Notes: generated from the sequence alone by a model not told the origin. 64,000 bases of DNA from Sycobia sp. Sy_11 (GCA_018907035.1 JACCIC010000188.1:151501-215500), one strand, 5' to 3'. Shown: positions 49,671 to 61,769, counted from the stretch's first letter. A program made the numbers and translations.

Positions 49671-50238
49671 TCCCTATCCCCCTCGGTATAGCCGACGAGG
49701 TATTTTCAGGATAGTTTGAGACGAAATTTGTAGGCTAATTTCGTTGCCGCTCGTATAACATCGTACAAGCCGCCGCTTTTATAATAATCATAATAATAAA
49801 TTATAATAATCATGATAATGATTTATTATAATAATAACTTATAATAATTATAATACGGTGTATAACAAGGTATAATAATTGAAGTAATTAATTATAATAA
49901 TAGTTTTTCATAATCGCAATAACAATTTATAATAGTTATAGATATCCATAATTATAATATTATGGATATTTGCTGTGATAGTGTGTTTACATATTCGGAT
50001 ATATATGTATATATCTGTCACAAGACATATACATACGTATATTTTTCGTGTTAATTTTATTAAATTATACAAGAATACAAGTTTACGTGTGTTTACACCA
50101 ATGAGCATATACAAATAATTGAAAGTATAAGATGCAGCATATACTTAATTAGTTGCACGAGCTTGAGTGAGTGAGGACGAGAGCGCTCGGGCATGTATTA
50201 GAGGAGGATAGCAAGCGCAGTCGTAATACACTAGGCGC

Positions 50239-50274
<36 letters not shown>

Positions 50275-50320
50275 GCCTAAAGTACATCTCCTCCCGTGTG
50301 CCTTTTACCTTTAGTTAGTT

Positions 50321-50321
<1 letters not shown>
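49671..50321. other. Unassigned AT-rich sequence
   Basis: Repeated ataat motifs at 49780-49920; a short (CT)n at 50241-50271. Confidence 0.5.
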
Positions 50322-50402
<81 letters not shown>

Positions 50403-50439
50403 ATATTGCGTGCTCTCTCTCTCTCTCTCTCTCTCTCCC

Positions 50440-50476
<37 letters not shown>
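50322..50476. repeat. (GA)n and (CT)n tracts in inverted order
   Basis: About 80 bp of GA, the short linker ttatattgcgtg, then about 60 bp of CT. The two can fold into one long hairpin. Confidence 0.95.
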
Positions 50477-50477
<1 letters not shown>

Positions 50478-50814
50478 GCTTTGGAGTTTGCCCATGTAGT
50501 TTACATATTACTTTAATATTATTCGCGTCAGTTGATGAGTTCGTACTAACATTTTTCTCTTTTCAGTATTTCGCGCCATAATAATTTATTATAGTTTTTG
50601 CATTGTGTTTCCTGTGTAATTGTATTAATAATAACACTGTTGTATGTTTTAATATTAAAAATGTATTAATATTAAAAAATTAAATCATGTATGTATTAAT
50701 ATAATATGTCGTTGTAATATTTTATGTCGTGAAATGTTGAATTATTGCGTAATAATTATTGTAATAATTCGGTGATCGCAATTACAAGAATGATATAGGA
50801 TATTAAAATAAATA

Positions 50815-50880
50815 TAAGAGGGGAAATCTTAAAAATATTTATATTTTAAAGACTCACAATAACGTCGATTTAATTTCATA
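50815..50880 (+). pseudogene. PLE C-terminal scrap
   Basis: gaaatcttaaaaatatttat and the following bases match the 15725-15780 part of another PLE copy, near its coding end. Confidence 0.5.
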
Positions 50881-51219
50881 ATCAAATCGAGCAAATTGCA
50901 TAACATCGGAAATGAATAGAGATTGCCAGAGACATAGGCCAAGTTGGTTTCGTGACAGCGCCAGATTGTGCGGCAGAATCACGAACAAGGTCCGTCTGCA
51001 CTCTCGACTATCAATAAATGTAGCGCACTGCTGAAAAAGGTCCAAATAGAAAGCATATATAATATAATTAACGCATCAAAGCAAAAAAGGAGAAACAGCG
51101 GGCGCGTTTACAGGCTACTGTTAAGGGGATGGGCAAGATGGCAAGCAGGCACAATGCCGAAGAAGGGAAGTAAGGGAAGTGAGGGAACGAGTGAAAGAGA
51201 AAAAACTGCGCGTAGATAC

Positions 51220-51272
<53 letters not shown>

Positions 51273-51427
51273 AAATGCGAGACTGCTTTTTTTATCTATT
51301 TCGGCAATTTCGGACCGACTTAAACCGCCATCAAAACAGACACACACGCGCGCGCGCGCGTTAAAATACGTCAAAATGAAGAGATCGAAATTTGAACATC
51401 AGAGTTTTAAGTAAAAGAACACTGCAA

Positions 51428-51471
<44 letters not shown>

Positions 51472-52513
51472 AAAGTTATAACAGTATAATACATTTTGAT
51501 CGATTCACGATGAACTCAAAAAAATTTTTTGAATAGTGCATGATTACAATATGATTGCTACGGTGTAAATTTGGTGAAGATTTTATTATAATACAACCTT
51601 GCCCCAAGGCTGTTGCGATCATGTAGCAATCTAAATGCGTGCTCGCAGCCAGCTTGGTCCGATAAACATTGCTATGTGAGTCTATAACAGAGATGTGGAT
51701 GAATTTTCGAAAAATGAACATAATCAATTTGTCGATTTTTTTTTTATATTGATTAAAATGATCGTAGTTGCGTTTGATGGAAATTTAATTCTCAAGTTAA
51801 AAACTATAAACACAGAGTCTTTTGGTCATATCTCGGAAAATATTAAAATTTACAAAAATATATTTAAAAAAATCATTGTACATCTCATTAAAATACATAT
51901 TTTTTATTCTATTTAATTCGTCTCTAAAAGCAGTATTTCTCGACAAAAATGTATACGAAGATACTTGTATTGAGTATATGCGGGGAACCATTTACGGGAC
52001 TCCAAAACGGAATAGTTAAATTTTGTAGAGAAATATTATTTGCAACAAAAAATGTATCGAACAAAAAATATGTATTTTAATGAACTCTATGATTATGGTT
52101 TACAATTTTTTTGCAACTGTTTTTATTTTCTAAGATAAATTGAACAAACCATGATCTTTATGGACTTTGCATGGATTTAGGAATAAATATTCAATTTCCA
52201 TCTAAAGCTGTTACAATATTCGTAATTAGTTCCCCAAAAATCATAAATATTTTTATAGAAAAATTAAATAGAACTTTCTTGGAACTAAACTGAATACAGC
52301 CACACCGCTATCATTCGATCAGTGGTTTCGTCGATCCCCGAAGCTTCATTATCTTTTTTTCTGCAGATATTTAATATATGATAATATTATTATTGGCAAA
52401 ATTATCTAGGCAATATATTATTATACATTGAGTATTTTTTACATAAGTAGTATTTAATTATTTGATAAGTCCGCTATATTACTATCTAAGGCGCAGCCGA
52501 GACTGGAATGCTA

Positions 52514-52573
<60 letters not shown>

Positions 52574-52745
52574 TAATATACACATTGTTATATATGTTAA
52601 GAACATATATATATAAATATTATTAAAATAATCTTAATACAAATGAGATTCGGTAGATTCCTACTACAAATTAGATCTGCTGCAAAAAAATCGAAAAATA
52701 AATATATTCACACACACACACACAGTATTAATATTTAATCTGTAG

Positions 52746-52788
<43 letters not shown>

Positions 52789-53035
52789 GATAATAAGGGG
52801 AGATCGCCGACGCTTATGGGTCAGACTGCAATAAAAATTGTCGACTGAAAACGAGGGCCTCTGGCGGCCAAAGTGAGGTACTGGCCGTTTCGTGCAACAT
52901 TCCAGATGTTGTTCTTCGAGCTCGTGCGATGGTGCGATCGAGGGGGGAGACGACTGTCTTCGGCGCGTGCAGAGGAAAAGCTTGTCGAAACAATAGGCTG
53001 GCAGCGGGGGGAATAAAAGATGAGTAGCTTATACT
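50881..53035 (+). repeat. Dispersed repeat, long copy (inverse partner at 62955)
   Basis: 50900-51345 and 52790-53035 match, inverted, 63240-63695 and 62955-63172. Shared marks are gtccgtctgc, a (TA)n tract after about 51220, and ggagatcgccga near 52799. The middle 51370-52785 is extra and AT/microsatellite-rich here. No coding frame recognised. Confidence 0.65.
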
Positions 53036-53656
53036 GACCAAAAAGAAATTTTATTGCTACATGTATTAATATATATATATATATATATATAGTCTTGCAG
53101 CAGCTAGCAAGCAGCTTGAAGTTTTGAAACCTACGGCAATTTTAAGCAAAACTGGCAAACATCAAAGCTGAAACAATCTCTTATAGCAAAGAGCTACCAA
53201 ATTTTTCAAGTAGTCGACTAACGCGATTTTTATTAAAATTTTTATATATACGTTTTTTAGGATTCTGATTATATATATGGTAGTAAAAATTGGTGATAAT
53301 TTCAATTTTATAATAAATCACATTAATACCCAGTGAAAATATTGTTTTTCTAACTTATCTCGTAAAATACAAAAAATTCCATTAAATGATGTAACTAAAA
53401 GTTCAAAATCTCATCAAAATACATATTTTTTAATTTATGTATTTTTTCTTTAAACGTTTTTTATTAACAATGCACATCACCGTAATATTCTCATTGACTA
53501 TTCTATATTCTCCGTTAGTTTGAATATATATATTTTTTTATTTTAACCAAGTTAGTAGGTACTAAAATAAAGCTTATATTTTCTCAACAGCAGATTTTCT
53601 CACACAAATATTGGAAATTAAATGAATATTTTCTTAACTAAAGAAAATATTATCTG
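53036..53656. other. AT-rich sequence
   Basis: A (TA)n at 53071-53091 and otherwise nothing recognised. Confidence 0.5.
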
Positions 53657-54140
53657 GAACCAATGATTTCAAATTTAAAATCATGAAAATAAATTCTTGG
53701 ATTAATTAAATATCTCTTAGATTTTGTCAAGATTTTCTAGAAAATGGATTGAAATATCAAGGAACTATGCACTACTTTTAAACATTTAACATACTTGAAT
53801 TTTCATATTTTTGAAAATAAAAACGTATTTCAAGTAATTATTGTTTTAAAAATAAGAATCAAGTTCTTCATTTTAAATAAAAGTTCTTGAGTGAATTATT
53901 GAAATTCTTAATCCAAGTATATATTCATTTAATTTTGTCGGCTTGAATCAAATATCTAAATTTTTTTATTCAAAATCTTCAGTTATTGGTTCAAGAAAAT
54001 AGTTTCTTTAGATAAAAAAATATTTATTTAATTTCCATTTTCAGCCACCCATTTTCTAGAAAATCTTGACAAAAATCTAGGAGATATGTAATTAATCCAA
54101 GAATTTATTTTCCCGATTTTAAATTTGAAATTATTGGTTC
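53657..54140. repeat. Foldback repeat with about 90-bp inverted arms
   Basis: Left arm 53657-53747 (gaaccaatgatttcaaattt...) is the inverse of 54048-54140, with few mismatches; shorter inner segments also pair. No coding frame. MITE-like or a collapsed inverted duplication. Confidence 0.7.
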
Positions 54141-54157
54141 AAGAAAATATTTTCTTG

Positions 54158-54195
<38 letters not shown>

Positions 54196-54200
<5 letters not shown>

Positions 54201-54454
54201 GAATCTGGATCTAATATATCAACTACAAGCAGAGTGGAAAATAAAGGAATAAGACAAAGACAAAGTATTTCGATTACTCAGAGCTTTATTCACAATCAAC
54301 CAACTCGCACAACGTTTAGCAGTCTACTAACTGCACTCTCTATAAAGGGCGCTCGCGCAGCGCCGCTCTCGCACACAGCATCTGTACCGCTCGTACAGAT
54401 GGTACACACACACACACTATATAAGCCCAGCATGGTTGGTGCTCAATCCCAACA
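54196..54454 (-). repeat. Copia B 3' LTR
   Basis: On the plus strand TGTTGG...CCCAACA. The polypurine tract GGTGGTGAGAGGGAG (minus, 54455-54469) borders it. Confidence 0.95.
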
Positions 54455-54656
54455 CTCCCTCTCACCACCATGCTACTTGCTTTGGCTGATTTCTCTCTGT
54501 GGTTCTTCACGCTCTTTGATGTTGACTCAGGTCTCAGCGGAGCTTTTCTCGGCTTTCGCTGTCGACCACTCTGGCCTCAGTTACGGCGTAAACTTACGCT
54601 GCGGGCAGGCTTCAGTCCCCGTTTTCTGGTTCCGAACCTGCAAATAGAGAAATCAG

Positions 54657-57600
54657 TTAATCTCCTAGCATTATTCTCGTGCTCAGCTTATCATGCAGCT
54701 GAGCGCACAACGCTTTGGTAAATATGTCTGCTAATTGATTTTTCGAGCAGATCCATTCTATCCGAACGTAGTTACGTTTAACGCACTCTTTAATAAAGTG
54801 CTCTTTTCTTTCTATCATATGTCTTAATCTATTGCTACCGTCGGTTTCCGCGCACGACTTGGCAGCCAAGTTATCGCAGTACAGTGTAACTGGCATTAGA
54901 CTTTCCGATATTACGAATTTAATCGAGTCGTGTACTGCGAGAATTTCTTGACACGCATCGCTCATTGATACATACTCTGATTGACATGTTGATAGAGCAA
55001 CACTCTGTTGTCTTTTCGTTTTCCATACGATCGAATCGCCAAACAATCTCACTATTAGACCGCTCGTTGTAAGCGCATTTTTACAGTCTGACAGGCTGGC
55101 GTCCGAGAAGGCCGTCATCCTGTCAGACAAGCCTTTGTAGACAAGACCTTTGTCGATCGATCCCGACAGATACTTGCAAACACGGGAAGCCATCTTCCAG
55201 TCTTCCTGTGTAGGACTTATCTGATGTCTACATAGAATATTTACCGCATAGGTTATATCCGGTCTAGTCGAATTGGCCAGATATAGTAGCGATCCTACTA
55301 ATTCGCGAAACATCCTATCGGTAGACGCTTCTACTGCGCAATCTTCATTTTCTCTGCTTTTGCGCGATCGGTCGTTCGCGTATGTAATCGGCAGTGGTGT
55401 ATCCACTGAGTGCGTTCTTTCGTATCCGAATTTAATCAATAGATTTCGCGCAAATTTTCCCTGAGACAATCTAAGCGTTTTCTTCGCTCGATCGCGATCT
55501 AACCTAATTCCCAGGAATTCGCGGGATTCACCGAAGTCTTTAACTTTGAACTCCGCGCCTAATTTCGCGGTTATATCGTCGATTTCTTTTCTATCGTTAC
55601 TGGAGACGAGGATATCATCCACATACAAGAGTACATAACAAACGGTGTCTTCTATTCTTTTTACGAATAAACACGGATCTACTGAATCGGATGTATATCC
55701 AAATTTATTGATAGTTTCAGTAAATTTGACATTCCATCTTTTCGGGCTGATTTTTAAGCCATATAGTGAACGTTTTAGTTTCCATAGTTGTTTGTCGTTT
55801 TCATCCGATTTGACTCCCTCTGGTATATGCATGTATATATCCTCTTCGACTTCTCCGTATAAGAAGGCGGTTTCTACATCGAGTTGGCGAATTTCCCAGT
55901 CGTAATAATTTGTTATCGCTAAGCACGCTCGAACTAGTGGCAACCTAGAGACTGGCGCGTAAATTTCGCTAATCGAGTATTCGTTTTTGTCTTTAAACCC
56001 TCTGATTACGAGACGAGCTTTGTATCTAACCTCGTTTTGATCGTTAAGCTTGGTTTTAAAGACCCACCTTGAATCTAAGACATTCGGATTGCTAACGCTT
56101 GACATTAACTCCCTCTTATTCACGGTTTCGAACACATTTTTATCTACTAGTGACTTAATTTCTTTCTCTATCGCTTCTATCCAATTTTTGCTGTTCGGTG
56201 AGCTGACTGCTTCGCGATAATTAACGGGATCTTTATTTATTGATGCTATAAGTATATCCCTAGCTTCGTCGCGCAGTTCTACTCTATTATCATTGTTAAT
56301 ATACATGATATCTATCGCTGATCTAACTTTCTTCGGTCTTCCGCGTTTGAACGTCGGACTATGTTTAATAGGAGAGTTGTTATTTTCCTCTCCCTCTGAG
56401 TCTAGTGATTCTTCCTGATTTTTCGCAAATGATAATTTGTTCTTTTCTTTGTCGAATACATCTCCGTAGACAATGTGTTCAAGTGATTTGAGGTGTCTTG
56501 TTTCATACATTTTTCTTTCCTCAGGTACAAGCAATTTATAACCGGTTTGAGTGTATCCTACAACTACACCCCGAATACCCTGTAATCCGAATTTCTGATC
56601 TAAATTTCGCGGTTTCTTAAAGAAGCCTAAGCTGCCGAATCTTCTAAGCTGTTCTAAATCCAAGCTGAAGCTGTTTCTCAATTTGAACAGCGGTATGTTC
56701 ATGTCTAACGCTTTGTGCGGGCTTCTATTATAAGTGTAAACTGCCGCGTCTACCGCGAGGTCCCAGTTACTAAGAGGTAGACCTGAATCACACATCATCG
56801 CACGTACTTTCATTTCAAGCGTTCTATTAAACCTTTCTGCGACTCCGTTATGTTCCGGAGTATCTGGGCACGCAAGTTGCAATTCTGCACCTAGTTCTGC
56901 TAGCCTATCTATAGTTTCCCTGCTAGTGAATTCCGTACCTTGGTCGGTGCGCAGATAACAGAATTTTTCATCCGACCCTATCGCGTTTCTTAATTTTCTA
57001 ACGTACGAGTCTATGCATTTCCCTGCTTCGGTCTTGCTTTTAACTGGGTATGCACAAGCTACCCTTGAATAATCATCTACTAGAACGATTATGAATTTAT
57101 ACCCTCCTGGATATGAGGCTGGTTTAATAGGCCCCATAGTGTCACCGTGCAGTATTTGCAATGGTTTGTCTGCCCGCGTTCGCGTTTTATTAAACGATAG
57201 CTTTACTGTTTTAGTTAGATGGCAAACTTCGCAATTATCTATTTCGGTTGTATCTAATAAATCCTTTTCGTTGATTAAATTGTTATTTGTCTTCGCGAAC
57301 TGTTTAAGATACTTGACCGACGCATGACCTAGTCTCGTATGCCACAGCATAGCTGCTGATAGTGTCTTGGAGTTTGATACGTTGCGATTTCTATAGATAA
57401 CTTCCGGTTCTTCCGAACTCCTAACCTCACTTTCTCCCTCTTTCGGAATAACCGTGATTAGTTGATCTCCTAAACCTGTTTTGGAAGTGACAGGTGTGTC
57501 AGGTAAGTTTGAATTCGCTACGCACGATCTACTACGCGTGTTCATTGATACGCTCGAGTTCTCTGCTGCTAGACCGCTACCTATTTTAAGTTTCGGAATT

Positions 57601-58472
57601 TCTAACGAAATCGTCCAGAAGGGAGATTTATAATTACCGGTAAGTATTTTCTCCTTCGTTTTCTTATCAATTACGTCGATTCGTTCGTTGTTAAGGTAAA
57701 TCTCCATTCCGTTTTCTACAAACTTCGTAAGTGACAATAAGTTTCTGGTAACTTCATTCGAATAGAGTGTATCGGATAGTCTAATAATTTTGCCGTTTAC
57801 CGCGCGCGCTTCAACCGTTCCTTCAGTGTTAATGCTTAGATATTTATTTTTATTCGCGCAACGCATTTGACAATTGATCGGTTTAACGTTTGTTAATATC
57901 AACTTAGATCCGGCTATGTGCTCGGTAGCACCAGCGTCGGCTATGAAATCACACAGTAATAAGTCATTATACTTTGAGTAATTGGTCAACTCACCCTCTG
58001 CTCCGCGATTTTCGTCGCTACCGACCTCTTTTTCTACAGCGTAAGCCGTACGCCCCTTCTTCCTACTACTGAAGGGGTTGTCTTTGCCTCCTTCGTGGCG
58101 GTTCTGATCATATGGCCGTTTGGTCGGCTTGGCATGCTTATTGTCTCTGGCGATGTGATTGCCCAGCTCATTACAATTATAGCATTGTATGAGCGTTGGA
58201 GTTGGGTACTCTTTCAGCATGTGCCCAAGCTTGCCACATGCTCTGCATTTGAGAGCGCGGTCGTCCCTACGACCCGCGCTGTCGCCGCTCCTGCGGTTGT
58301 TGCTGTAGGGGTTGCGGAAGGGCCTCCTGTGTCCGCTTTCAGCAATCAGCTGATCTCCCCTCCGCTCGGCTGTGGGCTTCGTTGCTTCCTTCTGTAAAAT
58401 AAAATGTTTAAGTGCCTCGTACGTCATTTCTTTACCTGTTGACTCGAGGCTTATAACCTCTGCGAGAGTCAC
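54657..58472 (-). CDS. Copia B pol: zinc knuckles, protease, integrase, RT, RNase H
   Basis: Minus strand, 1271 codons from the first Met in a frame open since 58496. Zinc knuckles come first (CRACGKLGHMLKEY, then CYNCNELGNHIARDN): both lack the final Cys. Protease FIADAGATEH (DAG triad) near 57945. Integrase: LWHTRLGH...CEVC zinc site, LHGDTMGP, RTDQGTEFTS and NGVAERFNRT, the D,D,E set. RT: RQLDVETAFLYG and catalytic YVDDILVSS near 55615. RNase H: FSDASLSDCKNA, STCQSEYVS, then CSKNQLADIFTKAL. No stop to the end at 54657, just before the 3' LTR. The ancestral protein began further upstream, where it is interrupted. Confidence 0.95.
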   Translation of the reverse strand: MTLAEVISLESTGKEMTYEALKHFILQKEATKPTAERRGDQLIAESGHRRPFRNPYSNNRRSGDSAGRRDDRALKCRACGKLGHMLKEYPTPTLIQCYNCNELGNHIARDNKHAKPTKRPYDQNRHEGGKDNPFSSRKKGRTAYAVEKEVGSDENRGAEGELTNYSKYNDLLLCDFIADAGATEHIAGSKLILTNVKPINCQMRCANKNKYLSINTEGTVEARAVNGKIIRLSDTLYSNEVTRNLLSLTKFVENGMEIYLNNERIDVIDKKTKEKILTGNYKSPFWTISLEIPKLKIGSGLAAENSSVSMNTRSRSCVANSNLPDTPVTSKTGLGDQLITVIPKEGESEVRSSEEPEVIYRNRNVSNSKTLSAAMLWHTRLGHASVKYLKQFAKTNNNLINEKDLLDTTEIDNCEVCHLTKTVKLSFNKTRTRADKPLQILHGDTMGPIKPASYPGGYKFIIVLVDDYSRVACAYPVKSKTEAGKCIDSYVRKLRNAIGSDEKFCYLRTDQGTEFTSRETIDRLAELGAELQLACPDTPEHNGVAERFNRTLEMKVRAMMCDSGLPLSNWDLAVDAAVYTYNRSPHKALDMNIPLFKLRNSFSLDLEQLRRFGSLGFFKKPRNLDQKFGLQGIRGVVVGYTQTGYKLLVPEERKMYETRHLKSLEHIVYGDVFDKEKNKLSFAKNQEESLDSEGEENNNSPIKHSPTFKRGRPKKVRSAIDIMYINNDNRVELRDEARDILIASINKDPVNYREAVSSPNSKNWIEAIEKEIKSLVDKNVFETVNKRELMSSVSNPNVLDSRWVFKTKLNDQNEVRYKARLVIRGFKDKNEYSISEIYAPVSRLPLVRACLAITNYYDWEIRQLDVETAFLYGEVEEDIYMHIPEGVKSDENDKQLWKLKRSLYGLKISPKRWNVKFTETINKFGYTSDSVDPCLFVKRIEDTVCYVLLYVDDILVSSNDRKEIDDITAKLGAEFKVKDFGESREFLGIRLDRDRAKKTLRLSQGKFARNLLIKFGYERTHSVDTPLPITYANDRSRKSRENEDCAVEASTDRMFRELVGSLLYLANSTRPDITYAVNILCRHQISPTQEDWKMASRVCKYLSGSIDKGLVYKGLSDRMTAFSDASLSDCKNALTTSGLIVRLFGDSIVWKTKRQQSVALSTCQSEYVSMSDACQEILAVHDSIKFVISESLMPVTLYCDNLAAKSCAETDGSNRLRHMIERKEHFIKECVKRNYVRIEWICSKNQLADIFTKALCAQLHDKLSTRIMLGD

Positions 58473-58496
58473 TTCAGGTACTGCGTCTGTGATTGC

Positions 58497-59372
58497 TTAC
58501 ACAAACATATCTCTCTTTTCTTTATCAGACAGTTTGTCTGCATTAGGCACACTCTCATAAATTCGGACTCTGTCCTCGAATTTATCCCAGAATTCTACAG
58601 CACGCTCCTTAGAATGATTGTACTTTATAGTGTATAACGCTCTCCGATCCGAAATACGTGTAGTCTTAGTCTCAAGTCGTTTGTGTTCTTTTAACTTTTC
58701 GAGTATCTCCCTAGGAGATTTAAGGTTTACTATCTTTTGATAATATGTGATATCAATATGATTGATGATTATATCACGGGCTCTGAACATGTCGTCACGA
58801 GCTTTCTCATCAACGACATCGTTCTCCCCTATCGTCAGAACGTGGCTCAACCTTTTCACACGTAATTCCGAGTTAAGATAATCCTCAAATATATCGAAAC
58901 GCATATCATTTGTAAGTCTGTATTTTCTGAATGAACTATTCTCTTTATTTGAACAGTTAGTGATTTGAGTTTCGCTGCACCATGCCTTTCATGGTTTCCT
59001 CCCACTTGTCCATACGCTCGGAGGCCTGCTTCGCGACAGTATGTATGTCACGAAGCACTCCCTCGAGCTTGCTTTCACTTTCTTGTTCTTTCCTCGGAGC
59101 GATGGTCTGCTCCGGAAAGAATTCTACCAGTACGTTGCCGGTAGGCCAAGCTCGATCTAGCTCCTCGAGCTCCTCTGGGCGCAACAGGTGCCCAATCCTC
59201 ACCACCTTCGTGTCCGAAAACACGATCGCAGCGGACAATGTTCGCTCTTGCGAGCGATAAAGGTATACTCTCTGCCCATGAAAGTATCTCTCGTGGCCGT
59301 GCCTCCTCCATACCTTCTCAATAGCCTTCCATACCTTCCTTCCCAAGGTATCACTCACTGCGGCGTCGTTAC
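58497..59372 (-). pseudogene. Copia B gag N-terminal part, one stop and one frameshift
   Basis: 59372-58957 encodes a region matching the start of copia A gag (…GRKVWKAIEKVW…, RVYLYRSQERT, ELDRAWPTG). 58904-58497 encodes MRFDIFEDYLNSELR...DKLSDKEKRDMFV, also as in copia A. They are in different frames, and about 200 codons of the Asn-rich part of copia A are absent. TAA at 58497-58499 ends the second piece; the same frame then continues into pol. There is no ATG at the start: the frame runs up to an AG acceptor at 59373-59374, as in copia A. Confidence 0.85.
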
Positions 59373-61483
59373 CTATAGGATTTTATGTAACGTAAGTACT
59401 AGCTAGATTTTACGTTTTGTGGCGTGACTAAACCACCTTAAGTAGAGATCTCTTTCCTCACTACACGCGTTCAGTTCCCGTAAGTACGATATCGATTTTT
59501 CTTCTTGGAAAAGAACAGTGTTTCGCACTAAATCCTCGAAACCCTTAAGTATGTATTAAGAGCCCCGGAGAGCGACGTCTCGCTCTATAAAGTCACTTTC
59601 ACGTCGAGAGAATACAGAAATGTATGCACCCCCTCTGTCTAGGCGGTATGGATCGGCAGGCAGGCCCTTCAAACTAGTGCGAACGCAGCAGCAACTGCGC
59701 TTGACAAACCAGCCAAATCGTATACTGTCCAGCATACGCAGGGGGTTTGCGGTCGCAGCACTGCTGCCCCGTACAAGTACGGTGCACTACACACTCCCTC
59801 TTACTTCTGGTTATATGAAATGATAACCGGCGGATTTATATACATATACCGCAAGAGGCTCACACGCGCGTGCATATATCGCGCCTACACACTGTATATA
59901 CCTATCCCGTATTAGACATCGGGCCCCTCTGGTATAAGGATACGGTCCTGGCAAGAACCCGGGGCCCCCTCACGTGAGGGCACGGGCCTGGGCGGTACCG
60001 AGGGCCCCCCTAGCTATAGCGTCGGATTGGACTCTATATGCCGCGGGATAGACTCACGTATATTAAATGCTACAATATATCTATATATACCCGTGCAGTA
60101 TGTATGCACGACCATATAGCAGACACACACGTATAAACCCTCACACCTATATAAAGCGCGTAGCCTACCTCTATATATATACCCGTACAGTATATATATA
60201 CGACTATATGGTGGACGCGCACGTATACTACCTCACGTATACCGATACATACATATACCGTATATGTATACCCGTATAGTCAGTATATACGGATGTAGCT
60301 CCCATAAGAAATACATTGCGGCGATTTTTCTTATGGACATGCGTGTAAATTGCACGGCGGTTACGGAAAACGCGTCCCCAGCCTCGTAGGAGGCCTCCTT
60401 GTGCGTTTTGACGCTCGGACTCCGTCCGGACTAGGCCGCGCGCCCGGGAGAGAGACCGCCGCTGCCGCGCTAGCCCCTCCACGCGCCGCGCGCCCGCGCG
60501 TCCGCTATACCGCGCGCGCCTGGGGGTCGCCCGCGCCCCCCCCCCTCTACGCCGCACCGCGCGCTCGTGTATACCGGTGCACACGCACTTACTCTTTTCG
60601 GTTAAAAATTCCTGTTTGAACTTTGAAATCGAATTCTAAGAAATCTAAAGATTTATCTCGAATTATTATTGCAACAAATGCGTTATTTTCGATTCGCGGT
60701 AAAATGTTAAAATCTTTCCCGCGCGATTTTTACATTAGCTAATCTCTACGTAAGCTACTTTAGTTTTTAAGAATTCAATAATTATCAAGATGATTTTAAT
60801 AATCTGAAACAATTTTAATACATAATTACTATTTGTTTAAACTATTTAGTAAACAAATTGCAATATTAAAACTTATCTTTCTTAAAATCAAATTTCAATA
60901 GATTATGAAATTTTACTTTAGCTTTTCACTCTCTTAAAAATTTTCATTTCAACAATTAGTTTACTCAATTATCTAACAATAAAGTATTAATTAACTTTAG
61001 TTTAGATGAATTTTCAACTATTAAAATATCGAAATCACTATTTTAGATTTTCCATTCAAACCATAGCGATAATTACACTATAATTCATATGTATAAATCC
61101 AAATTCACTTTTAAACTAATTCAATACTTTTGCATTATTGCAATAAATTTAATTATTAATAAATTAAATTTTACTCAACCTTCTCCTTTTGATTTTGAAC
61201 AAAAACCAAACTTCAACTTACGCTTTCCAGCGTTTGCGCTCGAGGTCGAACTTTTATTGAAGTCCATTTCAATAAATAATTTTCCCTCTTTTGGAAAATT
61301 TGTAGCTGCAGTAAAATGAATCTCCTTCAAGATTGGCAACGGTTTTTCCTTCGCTTTGTTTCAGGGAGCAACACGTGCTCGACCTCTCTCTCTCAAACAA
61401 AGCACTTTCTCCTCGAGCACGCACTTTCGAAACAGTTTCACACTTTACACGAAATTTTAAAATTTTAAAATATTCTAAACATG
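59373..61483 (-). other. Copia B leader
   Basis: Long untranslated region between primer site and gag; GC-rich at 60330-60600, AT-rich beyond. By analogy with copia A it may hold an intron ending at 59373, but I found no convincing donor with an in-frame ATG. Confidence 0.5.
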
Positions 61484-61512
61484 CTCAGTGGACGTGGGCG
61501 GGTCTCATAACC
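61484..61512 (-). other. Copia B primer-binding site
   Basis: Minus strand: GGTTATGAGACC, then CACG and TCCACTG, directly after the 5' LTR. Again resembles the internal part of initiator tRNA-Met. Confidence 0.55.
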
Positions 61513-61769
61513 TGTTGGAATCTGGATCTAATATATCAAATACAAGCAGAGTGGAAAATAAAGGAATAAGACAAAGACAAAGTATTTCGATTACTCAGAG
61601 CTTTATTCACAATCAACCAACTCGCACAACGTTTAGCAGTCTACTAACTGCACTCTCTATAAAGGGCGCTCGCGCAGCGCCGCTCTAGCACACAGCATCT
61701 ATACCGCTCGTACAGATGGTACACACACACACTATATAAGCCCAGCATGGTTGGTGCTCAATCCCAACA
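61513..61769 (-). repeat. Copia B 5' LTR
   Basis: TGTTGGGATTGAGC... on the minus strand, with tatatagtgtg near the expected TATA position (plus 61733-61740) and an AATAAAGC poly(A)-type signal (minus, near 61602-61609). It pairs with the LTR at 54196. Confidence 0.95.

Larger units (their letters stand above)
54196..61769 (-). mobile_element. Copia B: young Ty1/copia element, minus strand
   Basis: LTRs 54196-54454 and 61513-61769 differ by three substitutions and a 2-bp indel. The 5-bp duplication ATATA flanks both ends, in (TA)n sequence. It has the same protein layout as copia A at clear but moderate similarity, so a different subfamily. One stop codon and one frameshift lie in gag; pol is intact for over 1200 codons. 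Confidence 0.95.

Noticed and set aside
60587..60660. GTAAGT donor on the minus strand as the copia B leader intron start
   Set aside because: A GTAAGT exists, but no in-frame ATG precedes it and the phase partner is weak, so I did not annotate an exon.
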